Assembly (NCBI GenBank): GCA_035222895.1
Contig: JAVYIG010000901.1
Span: forward strand, 139,001 to 203,000
Direction of reading: 5' to 3'
Source: Strongylocentrotus droebachiensis
Taxonomy: Eukaryota; Echinodermata; Echinoidea; Camarodonta; Strongylocentrotidae
DNA: 64,000 nt
Part shown: positions 11,870 to 22,100 of the stretch, in pieces
How the letters are laid out: every line of letters begins with the position of its first letter
Position numbering within the stretch: the stretch's first letter is position 1
Notes under the pieces: model-generated
Told to the model about the DNA's origin: nothing
Databases searched by the model: none
The model's input: the letters and a program-made list of their open reading frames with translations, nothing else
Position numbers and translations under genes: made by a program

Positions 11870-13860
11870 GTATAAATACCATGGAGAATTAGAAATCCTA
11901 CAGCTAAAAAGTTTACATGGAAACGGTTAAAGCCGCTTAGATATTTGGTTCATTTCTGAGATCTCGCAAGACTATCTATTGTTCCGGGAGTAAGCTCTGA
12001 CCATTCTGCTATTGTTTTATAATTAAAAGATCAAAACAGGAAAAAGGTGAATGCTTTCAATTGAAATTTAATAATGACTTGTGCAATGATGATTTGTTTC
12101 ACTTTAAAATGTCAGAAAACATAGATAAATGGATTAACGAAACAGCCCCGCTAGATTTGAAGATGTTCAGATGAGGTGGGAATTTTTAAAATATCAGATG
12201 CGTTTACTTTCGAGACAATAAAGCATTGAAAAAACAAAAGCAGGAAAAATTTGAAGAGTCGAGTTAGAGAAAAAATTACGATATTTACCAGGTTTTCTTG
12301 AAGAAGAAGGTGATGCACACATTGAAGAATGTGAGCGTGTCAAGTATGAATATGAGTCTTATATGGACAAGGTATTATTATACGCTCAACTCAAGGGCGA
12401 ACGGGAGTGAGTTTGGAGGAAAAAAATACTAAATATTCCTCAACCTTGAAAGAGAGGAAAGTCAATGAACATAAAAAACAGTTTCATACAGAGTTATATT
12501 TATTTTTAAAAATGGTTAACTTTGAAGTGAATCGTATGTTTTTAGAAAAGGAAAATCGTCTTAAATTGTCTGCAAGTCGCAAAAAAATGCGACCGCAGTC
12601 TATAATTAAAAGAATGCACACAATCTTTGTTTTTATGGCAAAAATAAGTCTCTGGGAAATGACGGCTTGATAGTCGAGTTCTATTGTAAGTTTTGGAAAC
12701 AAATCGGACAATTGCTTGTAGAAACAATAAACTTTTCTTTTGTAAAAGGACAACTTTCTTCTTCACAACGGCAAGGGCTAATTACTTTGATTTAAAAAAA
12801 ATGGAAGGATAAGCTTCTCATCGAAAATTATCGCCCAATCACTTTAATTAATGTCGATCTAAAAATAGGCTCAAAAGCGTTTGCTGAGAGACTTAAAGTA
12901 GTCTTGCCAGATTTGATACACCAGAACAGGTCGCTTTTCTGAAAAAACAGATATCGGTGAGTCAGTGAGAACGATACTTGACGCCCTTTATTATTCAAAG
13001 CTAACGAATATACCAGGGATTCTACTTAGTTTAGATTTCCAGAAAGCATTTTACTCTCTCGATCACTCTTTTCTTATAAATACCCTCAGATCATTTAATT
13101 TCGGAGAACAGTTTTCTCATTTTAGAAAAGTCTTATGTAATAACTTTGAAAGTTGTATTATGAACTGAGGAACATCTTCTGGTTAATTTCCTGTAGAAAG
13201 AGATGTGCGCCGAGGTGGTCCATTTTCGGCGTACCTATTTATTTTGGCAATTGAAACACTTGCAATTAATATACGTAATGATCCACAAGTGCAAGGTTTG
13301 AGATAAACAGTGATGTTGAAATACAACTGTCACTTTATGCAGACGACATGAACGTAATCTTGACTAATATATATATATTTGTTCGTTTCTGTTGTTATAT
13401 ATATACGAGTTTTCTTTGGGGCAAAATAAGTAATTTCAAATCTTTATTATGTTCATTACATTTTGTTTAATTACTTTTTGGGGAGATATCTCGACAAACT
13501 CATTTATTTGGGGTTTTATAACTTCCCTTTTTCCATTATTGTTTAATATTTTGATGTACTTGAAACATTTTGCATGTTATTTACAGTACTTTTTGCAAAT
13601 GTATGTGTTCTTGTAATGTGATTTGTATGGAAATGAATAAACTTAATTGAATTGAAATTGAATGATGAAAAATCAATCAAATTTCTTTCTGACACGCTTG
13701 GTAAATTCCGACGAGTTTCTTCTCTTACTATTAATCTGGATAAAACATATGCAATGTGGATAGGTTCAGCAAGACACAGTATCCTACCACTTGAAAATAT
13801 TAAGGTAGTTCCATCACTGACGGTTCTTGGTGTTGAAGTGTCGTATCAAGGGCGCGTGAG
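11870..13860 (+). mobile_element. Decayed Tx1/L1-clade LINE ORF2
   Basis: In-order but frame-broken pieces: endonuclease NPTAKKFTWKR and SDHSAIVL (about 11890-12025), the linker with KNTKYSSTLKER (12425-12465), RT with ENYRPITLINVDLKIGSK, LLSLDFQKAF and SLYADDMN (12815-13350), and KINLDKT-type SLTINLDKTYAMWIGSAR (13715-13775). Multiple stops and shifts make it inactive. It is interrupted at 13370-13650. Confidence 0.85.
13370..13650. mobile_element. Insertion nested in the Tx1/L1 LINE
   Basis: About 280 AT-rich bases separate the YADD motif from the conserved region that normally follows directly. The right end, AATTGAATTGAAATTGAATG after AATAAA-like words, looks like a retroposon tail, so this may be a 3'-truncated LINE or SINE copy. 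Confidence 0.55.
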
Positions 13861-14315
13861 CGACCTCCAAAGTTGGGGGAGCCGACGGGCCCGCCCCCCC
13901 CCCCCCCTGGCCTTTTTTAAATTTTTTGTTTGAAATAATTAAAATAAATAAAAAAAATTATAATTGTATTTAGTTAGTGCTCACACTACTCCCCCCCCCC
14001 CCCCCCCCCCCCCCCCCCACTGAGCGAAAATAACGGTATCCGCAATTTTCTGGGGGCAAAAATGGAAAAAAATTATGGCCATTTGGGGGAAATTGCTCTT
14101 AGTCGCTTGAAATTAGGGGCACGTTTAATGACGAGAGGAAAAGGGGACACTTATCAGAAAAGAAAAGGAGCATGAGTCAAAGTACAAAGAGTAATTATCA
14201 GAGGTAAAAAAATTACAAATTTATAGGGGCAGTTATCAAAGTACAAGGGGCACATTTCCTATGTAAAAAGGGGCACTTTTTTGGTACTTGAAAAAGAGGG
14301 GGCATACATGTAGTG
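13845..14315. mobile_element. Partial relative of the GGGGCAC hAT-like element
   Basis: Shares CGACCTCCAAAGTTGGGG-type left sequence, the segment ATTGCTCTTAGTCGCTTGAA (also at 10049-10068) and the right-hand AAAAGGGGCACTTTTTTGG. Contains long poly-C tracts (13896-13909, 13990-14018). Confidence 0.65.
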
Positions 14316-14489
14316 CATCTTCACTTTAATTAAAGAGGCTGTATACATATACTGACCATAGGCCTACTGTGTTTTACGTTTATGAAGTGACTTCCCTTCA
14401 ACAACAAAAATTTGTACTAATGTTGTTTTGTTGTTGCAATATGTACTACTGTATCAGTTTTTTGTGTGGGTTCCCCTTTAAAGTCTTTC

Positions 14490-14740
14490 TGCACTACTTG
14501 TGCCCTCTATATAGCAAACAATGTCTAAGCCGTACCCGTTGGTCCCCCATGATGCCCTTTTTCTTATGTTAATTAAGAGCTGATTTGATGAGATAACGAC
14601 TTGTCAATGACCATGCAGCAGTGGCGGATCCAGGGGGGCCCTAGTGAGCACTATTTTTTTATTAATTATCAGCCGTCTGTTTCGCCAGGTCTATTCCCTC
14701 CTGGCCAAACTAGTGCAGACAGGCCTTAAAAGGGTCTCAT
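14490..14740. repeat. Second copy of the 7855-8045 repeat, interrupted
   Basis: Colinear with the copy in the CRYZ-like 3' UTR. About 70 bp starting AGTGGCGGATCCAGGGGG (14622 onward) is extra and resembles a hAT-type terminus. Confidence 0.6.
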
Positions 14741-14884
14741 TAGAGTGAAACTGCTAAAAAAAAGTGACAAATTAGTTCAGAAATTAAATCTGTGATGTAT
14801 ATAAATAGAACACTTTAATTAATCTGCAATTTTTTATATTGGCATATTTACACAGTTCAGTTCAGTACACATGACTGAATTTAT

Positions 14885-15281
14885 TTTTTTATTTTGTATT
14901 GAAATATATTTATTCAGGATAACAAGAATCAGATATACATTGTAGATACAAAATCTGTTTTACATCATGGTCCTGAACAGGATAAAAATGTAGTACACGG
15001 AAATATAAATAATGAATATCACCAAAGCTCACAAGCAAAGGTAAGAACAGTATAAAACTAACATATAAGAACAATACGCATTAAAAGAAGTAAAAAGCAC
15101 AAAACAAATAACAAAAACGACAATGTAATAATTGAAATTAACAGCAGAAAAAAACACAAAAACATTTTAATCGAAGGCATTAAAATATCACTGAAAAAAT
15201 AGAAGAGGGGAAAGATATAAGGAAACTGGTAAAAAGTAAAGGAGGAAAGAGGGAAAGAAAGAAAGAGGGGAGAGGGAATTG

Positions 15282-15316
<35 letters not shown>

Positions 15317-15820
15317 AGAGAGAGAGAGAAAGAGAAAGAGAGAGAGAAATAAGCCATGTCAAGAGCAAATGAATCGGCATTGTATCAAACGGGTTTAAAA
15401 CATTTGTCCTTGTACATACGTTTAAAAACATTGATAGATTTAGCATTTTGAAAAGCAGATGGTAAACTATTCCAGATTTTACCACCAGCGTATCTAAAAC
15501 AATTCTTAAAACATTCAAGATAAGGCTTGGGTAAAACAACATTCAGCGTATTGGCAAGTCTAGTGTTAAAAACCATGTCTGTCAAAAACCATTTTCACTT
15601 CATTGCATAATCGTACTGAGGCTTTTCCATGAATACAGTTGTACATTATACATGATAAAAAATAGTCCCGTCTAGTATCAATGGATTGCCATTTTAATGA
15701 ATTCATTATATTCAAGCTATTTACATCATAATCAAAGTTCCCTACAACAATACGTGCAGCTCTTTTTTGTAGTCTTAAAAGAATATTTCTGTTTTGAATA
15801 GCCAATAGGAAATTAATTTC
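14885..15820 (-). mobile_element. CR1/L2-like LINE 3' end with GA microsatellite insertion
   Basis: The minus strand encodes, across one frameshift near 15575, LQKRAARIVVGNFDYDVN, SLKWQSIDTRRDYF, CFKNCFRYAGGKIWNSLP and SINVFKRMYKDKC, the classic C-terminal region of non-LTR RT proteins. The 3' UTR continues to about 14885 and includes a (GA)n tract at 15281-15348. Its tail matches 5815-5905. Confidence 0.82.
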
Positions 15821-16742
15821 CCCACATCATAAATAATCTCAAGTACGTAAGAAAGAAAGAAGAAGAAAAAGCTATTCAGACCGACATATGCTCCTGAGAC
15901 AATTCTTCTTGGCTTTAAGGATGCAATTAGGTTCAAGCCTTTTATGTTTGGTTTATGGTTAGGGTTCAGTATAGTGTTGGGTTAGGGTTAGGATATTTAC
16001 TGCATAGCAAATTGTCACTGAACTATGTATCAAGATACAAGATATTTTATTTGGTCTTTGCAAACAAGTTACATAGAAATTTGGTTTCCACTGGCGTTAC
16101 AGTAATATTCAAGAAAATACATAATTACATCACGTTTATAGAAATAGATGAAATAAGGGACAAATACATGCAAAAGATAATGAAGCAACAAAAATAGTCA
16201 TTACTACTTCAAATTATGAGTTTCAAAATTAAACCTTGGTCATACAACAAGAACAAAGAAAAATTCTTATTTTGTGTTGGATTCTTTAGAAACTTCCACT
16301 AATATTTACTCTGATTATTATGTTTCCAAAAACCAACATGCTCTGAAGGATTCATTCCCCTCTCAAAGTACAATTTTCTTCAGTGGTGAAATTGTGCATA
16401 TTTTATATCAAATATTGATTGTTAGAATAATATATGTGCACAGCTTCAAGCCGTATGATTAATGTTACATTTCAGGGATTCAAGTACATCTAGTGTCTTT
16501 CCCCAAAACAATTACAAACATTAATTACACATTGTAGCTTGTACCAGATCATACAGTTAACAACAGAATTATACATACCCCTTGTAAATTTGATGTTTTT
16601 GTGTTTTTCGTAACTCAACAATGAGACTGGTTGAACATGTCACATTCTCAAGAAACCTAAAGCAGGAAAAATCAATTTGTCCACATACAGTACTTTAAAA
16701 ATGTACAAAACTTGGTAAGGGTATGTATAATTTAGTTGTTAA
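15821..16742. other. Intergenic, no gene seen
   Basis: AT-rich DNA with short TTAGGG-like words near 15955-15990 and a possible LINE tail (16020-16190, CAAGATACAAGATATTTTAT). No coding signal. Confidence 0.5.
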
Positions 16743-17065
16743 AGATGAAGTTGAGTTCTGGTCATGCGATTGCATTGTGAAAGAAACGGTGTGGAACCGA
16801 CCAGAAAAGGTTGATCATCTAGCATATAAGAATTTGTGTGTATTGCAAGGTTCTGGAATCATCAAAATGATAAGAAATTTGGCCAAGTCTTGGTAAAGTT
16901 ACAAACACACTGTACACCGAAAGATGTATATGGGACTAAACGAACACGTGGCTTAAAAAGCCGGCCCCCCCGATTTTTACGATGTTACATGCATATTTAG
17001 AATATGAAGGCATTTGAAGAGCCATGCTTTTCAGGGAACATGTCTTATCTGATGTTCTTCCACAC
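16743..17065. mobile_element. Kolobok-like MITE fragment (AGATAAAGTTGAG subfamily)
   Basis: Begins right after TTAA with AGATGAAGTTGAGTTCTGG and shares more than 250 bp with 57999-58290, including TTGAAGAGCCATGCTTTTCA at the far end. The right terminus is not clear. Confidence 0.6.
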
Positions 17066-17433
17066 CTGCATAATAAGAATGAGTACTGCTCACAAATTAT
17101 TTTTCACCTCTTCCCAGAACTCAACCTTCTCTTTAACTGTATGTATAGAAAATATATCACAGATGTTTAAACAGATTGAGTTTTTATTGACCTGCACCTT
17201 TTCTATTAAAGAAATGTACCATCTTCTTCAAATTCTACAATATTATTGTGCACAGCAGTCTTGCTGCAAGCAATTTATTTAGTAATGTCAATTTTTGTTT
17301 TATGTTTTTATTCATACAAGAACTACTTTGCAAAATCACATTCATTCAAATGGGGTCACAAAATGCATATTATATAATCATTTAATGAGACAATATAATG
17401 CACACCCACTGACAGAAAGACGGACAAGATTCT

Positions 17434-18095
17434 GCTGGTGGTATTCTGAGAATCTTTTTTTTTCTCAGTGAGATAAAAATACCATTAAAATTCCTTCTTA
17501 AAACGGTATTCTGAGAATCATTTTAGCTAGATTTCAACTAATATACACCCATTTGTGATGCAATAACTGATTGGAAATGTTGTTATATTCTCACCATGTT
17601 CTGCCAATGGAATAACATTCAACCAGTCTCTTGGGCAAGAGAGCATAGTGCAGATTATGCTAGGATTTCCAGGAAAAATGACTGATGTAGGAACCTACAA
17701 CAAGCATTATTTCAAGTATGATATCTGTTTTGTCAATTTTTTTGCAACACAACTCAATAATCCTACAAGAATGTTGCTTGAGAAATGCTGTCAGTGCTCA
17801 GTATATTTTTTTTATTTTGATCACAAGACCAACATCATTTCAAAAATGTTTGCGCTTAGCGTGCATCTGAGAGATAAAACAGCCCTTACTCTATTTAAAA
17901 TTTGATTATAATTTCCACGTAAAATAAGATGGGCGTTAGCATTAAATCGTACAACTGTAATGTCTACGCGAGAAGTAAGAGATAGAGGTCAAATGAAAAA
18001 TAAAGCATGAGATAAAAAGTGGTTTCAGAATACAGATTGTTTTTAGGGTTAAAATGAAATATATCAGAGATGAAATCATTCTCAGAATACCAGCC
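17434..18095. mobile_element. Inverted-repeat element with GGTATTCTGAGAATC ends
   Basis: Left GGTGGTATTCTGAGAATC and right CATTCTCAGAATACCAGCC are inverted copies about 650 bp apart, and GGTATTCTGAGAATCATTTT recurs at 17504. Non-coding. Confidence 0.55.
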
Positions 18096-18215
18096 AGGTG
18101 GTTTTAAACTCTTGTAAATGACTGTGCGTATGTCTTATAGATGGTAGATTTATTGAGAAAACAAACCTAAGAGATGCTGCTTGAAAGTTTGGGCTTGCAT
18201 GGTGATGTAGATATC

Positions 18216-18384
18216 CAGTAGGCTTGCGGGTGCACCATGTGGGAGAGAGAGAGAGGATTTTTTCAAGACTACACAAACAGTCCTTTTCAGGACTACACAT
18301 CCTCAAGAAAGATTACCGAGAGTCCTTTTCAGGACTCCTCAATCCTCTCTCTTTCTCCCACATTGTGCACCCGCAAGCCTACTG
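18216..18384. mobile_element. Palindromic element, CAGTAGGCTTGCGGGTGCAC family
   Basis: Left CAGTAGGCTTGCGGGTGCAC and the matching inverted right end enclose GA/CT arms and two AGTCCTTTTCAGGACT words. A half copy lies at 56443-56575 in the RYK locus. Confidence 0.75.
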
Positions 18385-18521
18385 TAAACCTAAGAGAGGC
18401 ATCTTGTAGACAGATATTTTCGATGACACCCGTGCGTTCTCTTAGATAGACAGTACCTTGTATACAGATAGATTCATGAATCTTTTAATGTCATATTTGA
18501 GTTCAATATGTTATTTTACTT

Positions 18522-19145
18522 CATGTGTTCCTATAGCATCTTCCTCTATCATGTTGTGTTCTCACGTTCCTTCTTTTCATGTGTTCCTATAGCATCTTCC
18601 TCTATTCATGTTGTGTTCTCACGTTCCTTCTTTCCATGTGTTCCTATAGCATCTTTCTCTATCATGTTGTATTCTCACGTTCCTTCTTTCCATGTGTTCC
18701 TATAGCATCTTCCTCTATTCATGTTGTATTCTCACGTTCCTTCTTTCCATGTGTTCCTATAGCATCTTCCTCTATTCATGTTGTATTCTCACGTTCCTTC
18801 TTTCCATGTGTTCCTATAGCATCTTCCTCTCTTCATGTTGTGTTCTCACGTTCCTTCTTTCCATGTGTTCCTATAGCATCCTCCTCTATTCATGTTGTAT
18901 TCTCACGTTCCTTCTTTCCATGTGTTCCTATAGCATCTTCCTCTATTCATGTTGTATTCTCACGTTCCTTCTTTCCATGTGTTCCTATAGCATCCTCCTC
19001 TATTCATGTTGTATTCTCACGTTCCTTCTTTCCATGTGTTCCTATAGCATCTTCCTCTATCATGTTGTGTTCTCACGTTCCTTCTTTCCATGTGTTCCTG
19101 TAGTGAGTTCCTCTGTTTGTGTTGCATTCTTTCAGCTTTTCGTAC
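18522..19145. repeat. 56-57 bp minisatellite, about 11 units, at the PIBF1 3' end
   Basis: CATGTGTTCCTATAGCATC begins units at 18522, 18578, 18635, 18691, 18748, 18805, 18862, 18919, 18976, 19033 and 19089 (period 57, or 56 where TT is missing). The unit nearest PIBF1 is diverged and contains its stop codon and last codons, so the array looks like an amplification of the PIBF1 coding end and 3' UTR. Confidence 0.95.
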
Positions 19146-19168
19146 CACTGTGAATCTTCGCTCCGTGT
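19073..19168 (-). CDS. PIBF1: PIBF1 exon 16 (stop), C terminus entering a minisatellite
   Basis: After a TCTAAACAG acceptor this encodes [18 protein letters not shown]... and ends KEGT with TGA at 19073-19075. It fits the vertebrate ending (a TLF-TKKE...EW-KK pattern). The last 14 or so codons and the stop belong to the first, diverged unit of the 56-57 bp tandem repeat that continues downstream, so the C terminus is probably species-specific. Confidence 0.8.
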   Translation of the reverse strand, partial: TRSEDSQWYEKLKECNTNRGTHYRNTWKEGT

Positions 19169-22100
19169 CTGTTTAGAATAAAAACATGACCAATATGAGT
19201 CTAATCGTTCTACAATTTTCAGGTACCCAAGTGTACATTTGAAAATAAAAACACTCCAAACTCCCATCCCTAATTTTAAAAAAATGAAAATCTTCAACAT
19301 TCCTAGAAATGCAGGCCCCAAAAGCCTGTTTGTGTTTACATTGTTTTATTTTGAAAAGCCAAAGGTCAGTACAAAAAAGTCCATGCAGGTTCTAAATACA
19401 ATAGGTTACTTGGCATGGTGTATTCTTTGAAACAGATGGAAATTGTAATCATGAAAATCGACAGGCAAAGTGTACTACTATACAGTTATTGACTGACAGG
19501 GGGTGTAATATAACATTTGGACTGCTGAAGGGAGTTATATTTCCCAAGTGGTTATATTTTCCCAAAGCGCACAGCACTGAGGAAAAATATGGTCATGAGG
19601 AAAAATATAACTCCTTTCAGGTCCAAAGAATGTTATATACCCCCTGCCAGTCAATAACTGTTATATTACCGGTAGATAGCCTTGGTTTTTCTTTTTTTTT
19701 TTTGCCCGAAATTGTTTTCATCTTTTTTTTCGGGGACAATCAATCTCGGTATCTGTCTATTAAGCTATCTAATATTATACAATAAAGTCTACTTTCAGTG
19801 AGTTAATGGCTACAGTGTACATAACTTGAAGTTGCTGAAGGGTTACCCCTTAAAACCTTATCATTTGCAAATTCAGTACAAAATATAACCCATTCAATTT
19901 TATTTCTTTTTTTTCTTCTATGACCTAAAAAAAAACAGCACTACAACACTGTACGGATGCCAAGAAAAAAATAAATGTTGTAAAACTAATGCCTTCCCTT
20001 TTTTTGTTGGTGATTTTACTCTCACAAAATTGCTAAATATTGATTTTCAAGTCATCATAACACATCAGTTTTCCATGAAAAATTGGCTTCTCTATTTATG
20101 AGAATATTCACAGAGATGGCGCTGCTTAGATTTTTTTGTTTTGTTGTTGTAATGGTTGTGTAGTCACAATTTTAGACAACATTCCGTACTTCTGTAATAA
20201 TTTTTAATTTCCCTACCAATTACGAGAAATCTGTACTAGTTGGCAGCTCTGGAAATGGTATAGAAGGGATATTCTTGACCAACTCTGACAATATGACCTT
20301 TGACCTCTTCACCAATCACTTACAAAGACAGTCGGCTTCGGCTGATGACCTGGTTCACGTCCAATGGTCATCTTGTCAAGGGACAAGGGATGGCGGTCAC
20401 TACTCAACAATCTCTCATGAACAACAGGACTGTGATGAGATTCCTTGTTACCATGGTGACGCTGGCTGAGTGTCAAAACAACTTGTTTCATCACTGCCAT
20501 TTGCTACCATGAAAGATAAAGAGAGAAAAGAGATGATTACAGAGGAAGGGAGAATATCGAATAAAGATCATGAATGATATGGGGAATTTCTGTTGGTAAT
20601 CCATACTGTCATGTCATACAAGAAGATTTCTTTCTCATTTAAAGGGATCCGGTAATTTGTCTCAGATTCTGAAACAAAATCCTGGATTTAGCTCATGCTG
20701 CAATGATAATTATAAACTTTTAGGTCAGTCAGGAACCCCATGACTTTTACAAGCCGACCGCCTGTCTGATTATCAAGATATTTATGATTGGAAATCGAAA
20801 CCAAATTTTGCATTTGCCAAACCGGTCACTCAAAGATTTTTACTTTTTGAGGCACTTCTTGATCATTTTGGAGCGCAATTTTTTTTTTTTAGGGCTTCAA
20901 TATCAAACCATATCACAGGGCGTGCATCTCAGATGCAACATTGTTAAACGATGCCTTTTAACGGATTATCAATTTTTTTAAATTTCTATGATGGAATAAA
21001 TGTTTATTTATAAGAGGACATGATAAAATATAACATCCAGAATCAAAAATTGCCTTTTTGATTGGGAGTTGGGTGTCTGGACACTTTAAAACATAAAGAT
21101 TTCTCTTTTGCCTTCGGATTTAACAAAAAATATTCATGACAGAGCACTAACCATCATGAATATTTGTCCTTCATAAAATTGTCCAATGTAAGTCTACGCA
21201 GATTTATGAAATATTGCTTGTAAACTTCATCAAATTGCTGTTTTAAATCAACTGTCCACATACACAACCTGTCCAGGCACACAACATCCGAGTATATGAC
21301 TGAATATTTTAACTTGAAAAGGTCTTTGGCTACAATGAGTGAATGAAATACTTTGAATTGAAATTGAATTGAAAATTGGAATTGTAGTGCAATTGAACAC
21401 AATATCTATATACACTATATTACCAATACTGGAGCACTGTATATGATTTAATAATATAAAGAGAAGACAAACTGTAATGCTATAATATCTAACTTCCTGT
21501 ATCCCTCGCATCCTGCTCTAGCGAGACTTGGTCTTCTTGGCTAAGCCTCAACCGCCTACGAACTAGTTACGAAGGATGCAGAGTCCTAATGCAGAGATGG
21601 GGTTTAGGAGAATAACAAACAGCATGTGAATGCGGCCAGGAACAGAAAATGGAACACCTGCTAGTCTGCCCACTCCTGCAAGAGCCATGCACCCAAGATG
21701 ACCTGGAATCCGTGAACTGCTGTTCCAGAGCCTGTGTGGAGCACTGGACGGGACTTGTGTAGTGACTCGACATGTAATAATAATTGCTATGGTTGTCACT
21801 TACCTCTTTCTGATTGAGAAGTCTCTCCAGATCAGTAGCCATCTGATTCTTCTCCTTCATTAGGGTTTCACGCTCTTCTTTCAGTCTCCTTAAAAAATTA
21901 AATTAAATTATCACAGTGATGCTGTTCTACATGATAATAAAATTCCACTTTCAGAGACACTTTAGACATCAACCATGTCTCTAAGCACTTTACAGATATA
22001 TTATTACCCCAGTCATCGGATTCAGGCTTGCCTGCACACAATGTATGCACATTCTCCACTTCCTGGGGAGCTTTCCAGCCAGGCACCATTTTACAGACCC

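Noticed and set aside
15955..15990. Telomeric TTAGGG repeat
   Set aside because: Only two or three imperfect units in ordinary intergenic DNA.
18522..19145. CRISPR array
   Set aside because: Units are directly adjacent with no unique spacers and lie in a eukaryotic gene tail.
18579..19153. Long repetitive open frames (up to 174 codons) on the plus strand
   Set aside because: They are translations of the 57-bp minisatellite, open only because 57 is a multiple of three, and are antisense to PIBF1.
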